Made by a program: the position numbers and the translations under genes | Origin: Mucilaginibacter sp. KACC 22773 | Lineage (GTDB): Bacteria; Bacteroidota; Bacteroidia; Sphingobacteriales; Sphingobacteriaceae | Direction: 5' to 3' | NCBI RefSeq assembly: GCF_028736215.1 | Contig: NZ_CP117883.1 | Location: 744,001 to 808,000, forward strand | Length of the DNA stretch: 64,000 nucleotides | Shown here: piece by piece, positions 51,750 through 59,839 of the stretch | Numbering within the stretch: position 1 is the stretch's first letter | Layout: every line of letters begins with the position of its first letter | Notes under the pieces: model-generated | Databases searched by the model: none | Told to the model about the DNA's origin: nothing | What the model saw: the letters and a program-made list of their open reading frames with translations, nothing else

Positions 51750-51799
51750 TCTGACTGTTAATCAGAGGGTCGCTGGTTCGAGCCCAGCCTCAGGAGCCA
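51750..51799 (+). other. tRNA-Asn 3' fragment, attR-like site
   Basis: Fifty bases carry the 3' half of tRNA-Asn: anticodon arm TCTGA-CTGTTAA-TCAGA (anticodon GTT), variable loop, T-arm GCTGG-TTCGAGC-CCAGC, acceptor strand CTCAGGA, discriminator G and CCA. The sequence to the left is unrelated AT-rich DNA, so no D-arm or 5' acceptor strand exists. This is what integration into a tRNA 3' end leaves on the far side. The intact gene and other att copy should lie to the left, outside this window. Confidence 0.85.
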
Positions 51800-51814
51800 C
51801 AAAATCAATGATTT

Positions 51815-51847
51815 ATCCCCACTCTGGCGAGTGGGGATTTTTTTTTT
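51815..51847 (+). terminator. tRNA-type intrinsic terminator
   Basis: ATCCCCACTC-TGGC-GAGTGGGGAT, a perfect 10-bp stem followed by a run of about ten T. It is the original terminator of the chromosomal tRNA gene, left behind after the fragment. Confidence 0.88.
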
Positions 51848-51930
51848 CTCGCACAATTTTTGAAAAATTCACATTTCGTATGGTTATCAAATACTATGCT
51901 TTCCGTCGGGCATGGTGGCCTAAATAATAA

Positions 51931-53646
51931 CTATATTTCGCCGCGTTGTAACGCTGCTGCCGCATGATTGGCCGCACGGGCAGTTAGTGCCATAAACGTT
52001 AACGAAGGATTTTGTGTACCGGTTGAAGTCATACAGGCACCATCTGTTACATATACGTTCTTGCAGGTATGTAGCTGGTTCCACTTATTGAGCATTGATG
52101 TTTTAGGGTCTTTACCCATTCTTACCCCGCCGATTTCATGAATATCAAGTCCTGGATTTTGCCCACTGTCGGCGGTAATAATGTTTTTGCACCCCGCTTT
52201 ATCCAACATTTCCGCGCCTTGTATTAAAAAATCTTTTAATAATCGCACATCGTTGTCATCATAGCCAACTGAAATTCGCAATAGCGGTATGCCCCATTTA
52301 TCTTTGAGATTGCTGCTCAATTGCACCATATTGTTAACCTTAGGAATGGTTTCGCCTTGCATCATCATAAAAACGTTCCACTGCCCGGGCTCACTTATTG
52401 CCTCTTTAAACCCTGCCCCCACTGTTGGTCCATCCGTATTATGTCCCCAAGCAGCACGGGTAGCCGTATAAAAAACCATATAACCCCTTAAAAAATCTGT
52501 TTCTTGCTTGTACAAATTTCGAAAATTTGGCATCATCACTGCGGTTGGCCTACGTCCGTAATAATACTTATCCATGGGGCCGTCAAAACTTGCCGTCATC
52601 GAACCCCTATAATTATGAAATGCAATATATTTACCCAACAGGCCGTGGTCATTCCCCAATCCGTCAGGAAAACGCTTAGAAGTAGAATTGAGTAAAATAA
52701 GGTTAGTATTCAACGTAGATGCATTCACGAATATAATCTTAGAAAAATATTCCACAGCCTTGTTAGTATGAGCATCAATTATGCGAACACCTATTGCTCT
52801 TTGCTTGCTTTCGTCATAAATGATGGAATGAACAATGGAATCTGGCCGGAGCGTTAATTTTCCTGTTTTACTGGCCCAAGGTATGGTTGATGAATTAGAG
52901 CTAAAATAGCCTCCAAACGGGCAACCCCGCTCACATAGGCTACGTGCCTGACATTGTCCTCTGCCTTGTTGTAAATGAATTTCTTTGGGTTGTGTCAGAT
53001 GAGCACATCTACCTATAATCACATTCCGGTCGCTGTAATTAGACATTATCCGTTTTTGTATCTCCTTCTCAACCACATTCATGGTCCAGGCTGGCAGAAA
53101 CTCGCCATCAGGCAGTGTTTCGAGGCCATCATGATTCCCGCTTATACCAACAAAGTGCTCAACATGGCTATACCAGGGAGCAATATCTTCATAACGGATC
53201 GGCCAATCAACAGCAAACCCATCCCGGGCTGGACCTTCAAAATCGAATTTGCTCCAGCGCTGTGTTTGACGCGCCCATAATAATGATTTGCCACCTACCT
53301 GGTAACCCCGTATCCAATCAAATGGTTTATCTTGCACATAGGGATGTTCTGCATCTTTAACAAAAAAATGCTCACTTGCTTCGCTGAAAGCATAACAACG
53401 CTCTGCAATAGGGTTACTTTCTTTTATCTGAAGTGGCAAACGTCCGCGATGCGGAAAATCCCAGGGGTTCATGGTTGCAGTAGGGTAATCTTTGATATGT
53501 ACTACGTCTTTACCTCTTTCCAGCAGAAGGGTCTTGAGGCCCTGCTCACAAAGTTCTTTAGCAGCCCATCCGCCACTGATGCCCGAACCGATGACAATTG
53601 CATCAAAAGCGTTATTCGGAAGTTCATTAAAATTTACGTTCGCCAT
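51931..53646 (-). CDS. GMC-family oxidoreductase
   Basis: A 571-residue FAD-dependent glucose-methanol-choline oxidoreductase. The dinucleotide motif is FDAIVIGSGISGGWAAKELC. The C-terminal catalytic region is DIHEIGGVRMGKDPKTSML, then TDGACMTSTGTQNPSLTFMA. A Cys-rich insert (QCQARSLCERGCPFGGYF) matches the gluconate-2-dehydrogenase-type subgroup. Partners such as the small Tat-exported subunit 3 are not adjacent: the left side is an integrated element and the right side a stress protein. Substrate probably a sugar or sugar acid. Confidence 0.9.
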   Translation of the reverse strand: MANVNFNELPNNAFDAIVIGSGISGGWAAKELCEQGLKTLLLERGKDVVHIKDYPTATMNPWDFPHRGRLPLQIKESNPIAERCYAFSEASEHFFVKDAEHPYVQDKPFDWIRGYQVGGKSLLWARQTQRWSKFDFEGPARDGFAVDWPIRYEDIAPWYSHVEHFVGISGNHDGLETLPDGEFLPAWTMNVVEKEIQKRIMSNYSDRNVIIGRCAHLTQPKEIHLQQGRGQCQARSLCERGCPFGGYFSSNSSTIPWASKTGKLTLRPDSIVHSIIYDESKQRAIGVRIIDAHTNKAVEYFSKIIFVNASTLNTNLILLNSTSKRFPDGLGNDHGLLGKYIAFHNYRGSMTASFDGPMDKYYYGRRPTAVMMPNFRNLYKQETDFLRGYMVFYTATRAAWGHNTDGPTVGAGFKEAISEPGQWNVFMMMQGETIPKVNNMVQLSSNLKDKWGIPLLRISVGYDDNDVRLLKDFLIQGAEMLDKAGCKNIITADSGQNPGLDIHEIGGVRMGKDPKTSMLNKWNQLHTCKNVYVTDGACMTSTGTQNPSLTFMALTARAANHAAAALQRGEI

Positions 53647-53904
53647 GGTGACTTAAGTTTGTCAATGCAAGATAATAACGGAATGCATAAAATGGAACAC
53701 CGTTTTTGCCGATGTAGATTTGCGCTGCCTCCTGTTTCCCATTTTACTTTATCCTCCTAAACGTTAAAGCAAATGAATTTGGCTTTCTATATCGCCTGCA
53801 GTTTATGCCTGGTTAATGTGTTTAACATCAATTATTTGGGTGCTATTTATCATTCTTTAATGCCAGCTCTTTAAATACTTTTGAAGGTATCAAATACAAA
53901 GGTT

Positions 53905-54072
53905 ATGATTAACAGGAATAACCCGGGCCCTTCTGCCGGCGGCCGGCGTCCGCTGGAAACGGAGATTCCGCTTTCTGAAAAAGATGAGCAGGCCCGTTGT
54001 ATGGAACGCATGCGAAAATTGCAAAGCGAAGCGCTTAAACTATGGCACGCATTAAAAGAGAAACGTAAATGA
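53905..54072 (+). CDS. Small charged protein coupled to usp
   Basis: A 55-residue highly charged peptide (PLETEIPLSEKDEQARCMER, then a helical basic tail). The ATG at 53905 is preferred over 53881. Its stop overlaps the start of the universal stress gene (ATGA), which supports translation. No known family. Confidence 0.5.
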   Translation: MINRNNPGPSAGGRRPLETEIPLSEKDEQARCMERMRKLQSEALKLWHALKEKRK

Positions 54073-54914
54073 AAAAAATACTCGTACTCACCGATTTTAC
54101 AGCCAATGCCTCGCACGCGGCGGCGGCGGCGCTCCGTATTGCCGCCAAGATGGATGCTGGCATCTGTTTATACCATACCTTGCCTTATATTCCGTTGATA
54201 CCCGGCGATAGCGGCGGCCCGTATGTGGCCGAAACGGCCAACATGCTCTTTGAGGATAGCAAAGAACGCCTGATCCAGGAGGCTGACAAATTAAGAGAGG
54301 TTTCGGTAATGGTAATGGGCCATTGCCTGTACATTGAAGAAAGAAACGGTGAGGGCAGCCTTGGCGACGTCATCGGGGACCTTACCGAAGAACCGGACAT
54401 TGAAATGGTGATTATGGGAGGCAGATCCGGGGGCGCACTGGAACATCTGATCACTGGCAGCAACACCGCTGCTGTTATCCGGAAGGCCCGGAAACCGGTA
54501 CTTATCATCCCCATGAATGCAATTGTAAACGTGCCGGAAAAGGTTGTTTTTGCCACCGATTTTGGAACATCTGATATACCGGCAGTAAGCTTTCTGCATA
54601 ATCTGGCAGTGCGGCTGGGTTTCTACCTGGATATTGTTCATATCATCCCTCGTAATGAAGTAGTAACCGGGATCGGTGCCGAGGTTGCCTTTCGAAATTA
54701 CCTGGTTCGCCATGAGCTCAGCTACAACCAGGTGCAGGAAACAGATGTACACAAGGGGTTACAGCATTACTGCGAGGAAAACGGTGCCAGCCTGTTAGCC
54801 ATGTCTCATGGAGAACATTCTTTCATTGCCAGGATGTTCGGCCATAGCGAGTCCCGGGCGATGATCGCTGATCAGCGACTGGCGGTGCTGGTTTTCCCAC
54901 CCGGTTTTAAATAA
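54069..54914 (+). CDS. Universal stress protein, two USP domains
   Basis: A 281-residue tandem UspA protein. Domain 1 starts ILVLTDFTANASHAAAAALR and has EMVIMGGRSGGALEHLITGS, then VIRKARKPVLII. Domain 2 starts KVVFATDFGTSDIPAV and ends LAVLVFPPG. The first domain keeps the ATP-type GxxGxG-like loop in a variant form; the second has SHGEHSFIARMFGHSESR. Function is stress adaptation of unknown kind. It is translationally coupled to the small gene before it. Confidence 0.9.
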   Translation: MKKILVLTDFTANASHAAAAALRIAAKMDAGICLYHTLPYIPLIPGDSGGPYVAETANMLFEDSKERLIQEADKLREVSVMVMGHCLYIEERNGEGSLGDVIGDLTEEPDIEMVIMGGRSGGALEHLITGSNTAAVIRKARKPVLIIPMNAIVNVPEKVVFATDFGTSDIPAVSFLHNLAVRLGFYLDIVHIIPRNEVVTGIGAEVAFRNYLVRHELSYNQVQETDVHKGLQHYCEENGASLLAMSHGEHSFIARMFGHSESRAMIADQRLAVLVFPPGFK

Positions 54915-55022
54915 GCCCGGCAGCATGACGACGGATTTACTCCGATCATTTTAATAACTGACGAAAAGGCGCATTTATTCAAAAATGAATAATTTAAAAC
55001 AAGGAATGACGAATTACCGGCT

Positions 55023-55154
55023 ATGAAAAGGTTAGTAAAGATAAGAAGAGCCGACGGGAAAATTAATCCGTATCCCTTCCTGATCCTGGTAGCGGTGGTC
55101 ATGATTATCCTATTTATGGTGTTCCATTTTATTTTTCGGAACCAGGTTTTTTAA
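55023..55154 (+). CDS. Small membrane protein (43 residues)
   Basis: A 43-residue peptide with a basic N-terminus (MKRLVKIRRADGKINPYP) and one membrane helix (FLILVAVVMIILFMVFHFIF). It has clear topology by the positive-inside rule. No family known; single-helix microproteins of this type often escape annotation. Confidence 0.5.
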   Translation: MKRLVKIRRADGKINPYPFLILVAVVMIILFMVFHFIFRNQVF

Positions 55155-55375
55155 CAGGTATACCTGGGCGACAAAGCCGGACGATAACGGCGACGGGCCG
55201 TAAAATCTTTATAGCCACCATTCCCTTTTGAGCAGCAGGAAAATAAAAACAAGGCCGAACCAGGCAGGAAAAAGAACAAAGATCAGGAACATGCCCTGTT
55301 GCGCAATGCGCACCTTTATTAGTGATATATTTTTTTCCAGGACATTGCCAGTTTAACTTGACGGGACGGGTTCCC

Positions 55376-55585
55376 TCAATCAAAAATTTCCGGGAAAAAG
55401 CCGTCACCCGGAGGCGGTAAATCATAAGGCGATATTTCCTGTGGCCTTTCTTCGGGTTGAGCATATGGGTCCTCCGCCGGAGTGGGTGGTGGTGTGGGCT
55501 CAACCGGAGGTTTTACTTCGGGTTGTGGTTGTACTGCGGGCGCTTCTGTGGGCAGCGGCATATCCCCATTTCTTTTGATGGTCAT
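55376..55585 (-). CDS. Proline-rich small protein
   Basis: A 69-residue peptide from the ATG at 55585, with a long Pro/Glu-rich tract (VQPQPEVKPPVEPTPPPTP) and an acidic end (DGFFPEIFD). No signal peptide in this form. It is low complexity, so function cannot be inferred; it may be a chance frame in GC-rich DNA. Confidence 0.45.
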   Translation of the reverse strand: MTIKRNGDMPLPTEAPAVQPQPEVKPPVEPTPPPTPAEDPYAQPEERPQEISPYDLPPPGDGFFPEIFD

Positions 55586-55796
55586 CGTCTGGATTTTTAC
55601 AAGTAAAGTAATTGAATTTAAGGCGTTCAATGGATGATTAGTATCATTATTCCCCTTGATGTTGATCACCAATAATGAAGCTTTTGGCCAATTTTTTGGT
55701 TACATAATTCAGCGATATGCAATAGCAGCGTTTGTTATGGCCAATAAGCAACCATAACCATTGGTGCCGGTAGCCAATAAGCACAGTTCGCCTAAA

Positions 55797-57062
55797 TCAG
55801 GAAAGTACGCGAACCAGGTGCTCAATATCGCCCATGGTATTGTATACCGACGGCGATACCCGGAACCGGTTTTCATAAAGCTGTATGTTAATACCGGCCG
55901 CAGCCAGTTTTTGGTGCAGTTTTTTTTCGGCACCTTGCAGGGCAAAGCTTACTATCGGCGATGTTGATTCAGTTGGCGTCATGGGTTGGTAGCCCAGCTT
56001 AGGCAATTCCTGTTGCAGTTTATCAAGCAGGGGCTGGCGGTACTTTTGTATGTTATCCACGCCGGTTTGCAGCAGGTAGTTTAGGGAGTATATAAGCGCC
56101 GGCACGGCGGCATTGCCCAGTGTACCCACTTCAAAATAATTGCGGGTTTTGTCGCCCTGCACAAATTCAAACGGGGCATTTCCGGCAGTATCAAAAGGGA
56201 AAACGTGCGATTGCATATCTTTTAGCTGGCGGTAGCCAAACTGGCTGCGTTTAATTAACGGTAGTCTGTCTTTTCGCACATATAAAAAACCTGCGCCAAA
56301 ATCGCCCATTAGCCATTTGTAGGTGGCGCACGCACAAAAATCAACACCAATGGCATGCACATCTATAGGCACCGCGCCTGCTGCCTGTATAATATCCGCG
56401 TACACCAGGGCTCCCCTGGCATGGGCTATATCGCAAAGCGCCTTCAAATCGTGCTGGAAGCCGTTAATCATCGATACCAGCGAAACGGCTACCAATTTTG
56501 TACCCGGTGTTATGGCGGCATCCATATCGGCCAGTTCAATTTTATTGTTTTTGGGCATAACCATTTTTACATCTGCACCCTGCCTGGCCATTTCCGAGTA
56601 TAAGTACAACGAACCATCAAAATGGTAAGCATCGGTAACTATCCTGGCAGCTGTTCCTGGTAAGCCAAGGCCATTTACCACCAGGTTTTCGCCAGCCATG
56701 GTACTGGGCACCCATGAAATTTCGTCGGCATCGGCATTTATCAGGCGGGCAAATAAGGTGCGGGCGGTGTTTCTGTCCTGGTCAATCGTATCTGTTGCTT
56801 TTCCGTTTGCCAACCTTAAATCAAGGTAGCTTTTGATGTTTTTGGCACTGCCAATGCTCATAGGGTGGGTATAAGCAGCGTTTAAAAATGTTCCTTTAAT
56901 TGCAAACTGATCCCTGGCGGGGAGTGGGTTGTCGTTTACTAACCCGGTGCCTGGCTCGTCAGCCTGGTTTTTGGCCAAACTGTTTAATAATCCCGGTGCA
57001 AAGGGTAGCACGCCCAAAATAGAAAGCAGGCTCCTGCGCGATGGGCTGTAATTATTGGGCAT
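55797..57062 (-). CDS. Tat-exported class V aminotransferase-fold protein
   Basis: A 421-residue PLP enzyme of the class V (isopenicillin-N-epimerase/cysteine-desulfurase) family. It opens with a twin-arginine signal (SPSRRSLLSILGVLPFAPG), so it is exported folded with its cofactor. The PLP lysine is in CATYKWLMGDFGAGFLYV; LVYADIIQAAGAVPIDVHAI is the preceding Asp motif. Substrate unknown. Its start overlaps the end of the upstream M61-like peptidase gene by 11 bp, so the two are co-expressed and may act on the same periplasmic amino compound or peptide. Confidence 0.88.
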   Translation of the reverse strand: MPNNYSPSRRSLLSILGVLPFAPGLLNSLAKNQADEPGTGLVNDNPLPARDQFAIKGTFLNAAYTHPMSIGSAKNIKSYLDLRLANGKATDTIDQDRNTARTLFARLINADADEISWVPSTMAGENLVVNGLGLPGTAARIVTDAYHFDGSLYLYSEMARQGADVKMVMPKNNKIELADMDAAITPGTKLVAVSLVSMINGFQHDLKALCDIAHARGALVYADIIQAAGAVPIDVHAIGVDFCACATYKWLMGDFGAGFLYVRKDRLPLIKRSQFGYRQLKDMQSHVFPFDTAGNAPFEFVQGDKTRNYFEVGTLGNAAVPALIYSLNYLLQTGVDNIQKYRQPLLDKLQQELPKLGYQPMTPTESTSPIVSFALQGAEKKLHQKLAAAGINIQLYENRFRVSPSVYNTMGDIEHLVRVLS

Positions 57063-58551
57063 AGATTTTTTTTAAATTGATTGTTTTGCCTATTGATAAC
57101 ACCGGTATGCTATCGTGGTAATTCATCTTAAAGCCATCAATCAGCCGGATGGTTTTAAAGTCGAGCGGTTTGCCTTTAATCAGGTAGGTTTGTATTTCGT
57201 TACGTACCTGCTTTTTGGGGATGAATTTTGATGCCGCGGCAATATAATCGTCCAAAGTTAAATTGGCGGCCGGGTTTGCGGCATGAATCTGCCGGTTTCT
57301 TTTAAATAAAGTCAGCAGGAAATCCCTGATAGAAAGTTTGCCGCCCGAGGCCAGCCGGATTTGGTTATCGAAGTAAAAGGCATAAATGAAACCTCTTTTA
57401 TAAGGCAGGGTCTGGTAGTTTTTATCAATCCAGAATTTGGCAGCGATGGAGTCATTTGGCGCGTTTTTTACCTGGCTGCTATAATGGTCGTGCAAATTGT
57501 TTTTATTCACATAGCCCAAAAAGGCGGCCTTATCCTGTATGCCCGATTTTACCAGGTTAATCATTGTCACGTAATCATTAAACCCTTCGCCAAACCATTG
57601 GTTGTCAAATTCATCGTTGCCAATTTGCATGTTATTGCCAATCCATGAATGCGAGGTTTCATGGGCCAGCACCCGCTTTTTATCGTCGTCAAATTTTCCC
57701 GAATAACGCATAACAAAGCCATGCTTTTGGCTGTACCCGGTAGCCCATGGCTTGTCAATTGATAAAAGCGGCAGCACGCTGATGTAATAGTAAGGCGCTT
57801 CGTTGTCCTTCCAAAAATCGCGCAGCCCCGGAAAATAGAGCTCGAAAAAGGGTTTAAGCTCGGCTTTTAAGTTGTTAATGGTATCGCTTTTTGATGTAAT
57901 GGAATAATAGGGGATGCCGTGTACTTTGTAGGTGTTAATAACCAGGTTGGCGCCCATCAGCATCAATACGTCCTGCTCCTGTTTAAGCGTAATGGTTTGT
58001 TTAACAGCCGGGCCGGCGCCGGCCGCGGTCGACATAAAATAAGGTAAACCCGCCGGAAATGTATCCCATTGGATACTTGCCTCGCTGGCCGGATGCCCCA
58101 CCGGGTTTATCATAAAAAACTGGGGCACCAGGTATAATATATTGGGCGTTATCAGCGGGCGAAACAATTCATCAACTGTTGCCCGTTTGGGGTTGCCAAC
58201 CAATTGGCCGTTAATGGTGTAGCTTATTTTAGTTGGCCCCGCGCCGGTATGGTAAACCGTTATTTTCCTTTCGCGTGGTGTAAGCTTTATTTTGTCTTTA
58301 GTGTTTATGTTTTGCAGCACGTTAAAAATCTCCTTTTGGCCGCCAAAATTGAGGTCGCCGTAAATAAATACGGTGCTATCTTTGTTTGCGGGCATATAGT
58401 CGAGGCTTACCTGCAGTATGGCCGATTTTCCGTCCCAGCCAAGATGATAGGCTAATGGCGGTGCAGTGTTTTTATTTTGTGCTTTTAAAAAAAGGGGAGC
58501 GCTGCAAAGAAGATAAATTACCGGTAGCAATCGGGTCATGGGCTGTTTCAA
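57052..58551 (-). CDS. M61/M1-like secreted metallopeptidase
   Basis: A 499-residue secreted protein with a signal peptide (LLPVIYLLCSAPLFLKAQ). The zinc motif is VLAHETSHSWIGN (HExxH, about residue 300) with a downstream Glu in WFGEGFNDY, the gluzincin arrangement of the M61/M1 families. Beta-rich N-terminal domain (KISYTINGQLVGNP). It probably removes N-terminal residues from peptides in the periplasm. It overlaps the Tat-exported PLP enzyme gene by 11 bp. Confidence 0.88.
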   Translation of the reverse strand: MKQPMTRLLPVIYLLCSAPLFLKAQNKNTAPPLAYHLGWDGKSAILQVSLDYMPANKDSTVFIYGDLNFGGQKEIFNVLQNINTKDKIKLTPRERKITVYHTGAGPTKISYTINGQLVGNPKRATVDELFRPLITPNILYLVPQFFMINPVGHPASEASIQWDTFPAGLPYFMSTAAGAGPAVKQTITLKQEQDVLMLMGANLVINTYKVHGIPYYSITSKSDTINNLKAELKPFFELYFPGLRDFWKDNEAPYYYISVLPLLSIDKPWATGYSQKHGFVMRYSGKFDDDKKRVLAHETSHSWIGNNMQIGNDEFDNQWFGEGFNDYVTMINLVKSGIQDKAAFLGYVNKNNLHDHYSSQVKNAPNDSIAAKFWIDKNYQTLPYKRGFIYAFYFDNQIRLASGGKLSIRDFLLTLFKRNRQIHAANPAANLTLDDYIAAASKFIPKKQVRNEIQTYLIKGKPLDFKTIRLIDGFKMNYHDSIPVLSIGKTINLKKIYAQ

Positions 58552-58777
58552 TATCTGGCTACAATATATAAAATTTGCACCGCATTAAAATCACAGCTCA
58601 TTGGAGAGGTAGGGGGGAGTCGTAAACAACCCCGTCCTCATTGGCTGCCCATAAATTAGGAGCTTACAGATATAAAACCCGATATTGAACAATAAAAATA
58701 ATACGATGGAAATAGCCCCGAATACAACGCTTTTTACCACTAAGCATTACCATAAAGCAAGTGTTCTTTTTGTTGCG

Positions 58778-59611
58778 ATGAAACGGATGGTGTTAAGCTT
58801 AGCATTCCTGGTACCTTTAATAGCACAAGGCCAGCAAATTCAGCCTGATACCGTTGGCGGGTATAAGCAGGTTTGGGCCGATGAATTTAATAACGAGGGG
58901 GCGCCAAACCCCGCCAACTGGAAGTTTGAGCAGGGTTTTGTACGCAACCATGAAGACCAATGGTACCAGGCCGGCAATGCCACCTGCCACAACGGGTTGC
59001 TGGTAATAGAAGCTAAAAAGGTGCACCTGCCCAACCCTGCGTATGTGCCTAACAGTACCGACTGGCAGACCAGCCGACCGTTTATTGAATATACATCGGC
59101 CTGTATGAATACCGGTGGCCTGCAAAGCTGGCAATATGGCCGGCTGATTATGCGCGGCCGGATAAATACCGATGCCGGCTTATGGCCGGCTTTCTGGACC
59201 TTAGGCCTTAACAAGCCCTGGCCATCAAACGGCGAAATTGACATTATGGAATTTTACCAGGATAAACTGTTGGCCAACATAGCTTGTGGCACCGATGTAC
59301 CCTACCAGGCCAAATGGTACAGCAATATCAAAAAACTCGATGAATTTGAGCCCGGCTGGAACCAGCGCTTTCATACCTGGCGAATGGATTGGGACGAAAC
59401 ATCTATTAGCCTGTATGTTGATGACATATTACTTAACCATGTGGCTTTAAAAAACCTGGTTAACCAGGACGGCAGCAACTTTAATCCGTTTAAGCAGCCG
59501 CATTACATCCTCCTAAACCTGGCCATTGGCGGCGATAACGGCGGCGAACCATCGGCAACCACTTTTCCAAAGCGGTTTGAGGTTGATTATGTGCGCGTGT
59601 ATCAAAAATAA
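58778..59611 (+). CDS. GH16-family glycoside hydrolase
   Basis: A 277-residue secreted enzyme from the ATG at 58778, which gives a proper signal peptide (RMVLSLAFLVPLIAQGQ); the longer frame from 58685 adds unlikely residues. The GH16 catalytic motif is EIDIMEF (about residues 152-158; nucleophile and acid/base Glu). FHTWRMDWDETSISLYVDD and the C-terminal VDYVRVYQK are typical. GH16 enzymes cleave beta-1,3/1,4-glucans, agar-type or related polymers. It lies 228 bp upstream of the rhamnosidase on the same strand. Confidence 0.92.
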   Translation: MKRMVLSLAFLVPLIAQGQQIQPDTVGGYKQVWADEFNNEGAPNPANWKFEQGFVRNHEDQWYQAGNATCHNGLLVIEAKKVHLPNPAYVPNSTDWQTSRPFIEYTSACMNTGGLQSWQYGRLIMRGRINTDAGLWPAFWTLGLNKPWPSNGEIDIMEFYQDKLLANIACGTDVPYQAKWYSNIKKLDEFEPGWNQRFHTWRMDWDETSISLYVDDILLNHVALKNLVNQDGSNFNPFKQPHYILLNLAIGGDNGGEPSATTFPKRFEVDYVRVYQK

Positions 59612-59839
59612 AAAGCCGGATAACCAGCTTTATCAATATACAAGACAGTTCATGACGGTTTCACCGTTTCAACACGTATTATTGTGTAAATAATTATAAA
59701 ACCACAGTCTGCATTTTAATTGGGTTGATACATGGCTATCGGGGCCGCAATGGTTGCGATAGGTTATGCTGGTGTGTACAAACCAAACGGGTGGTTTTAT
59801 TTTTGACATTATTAACCTTAGTATAACTTATACCCCTTC

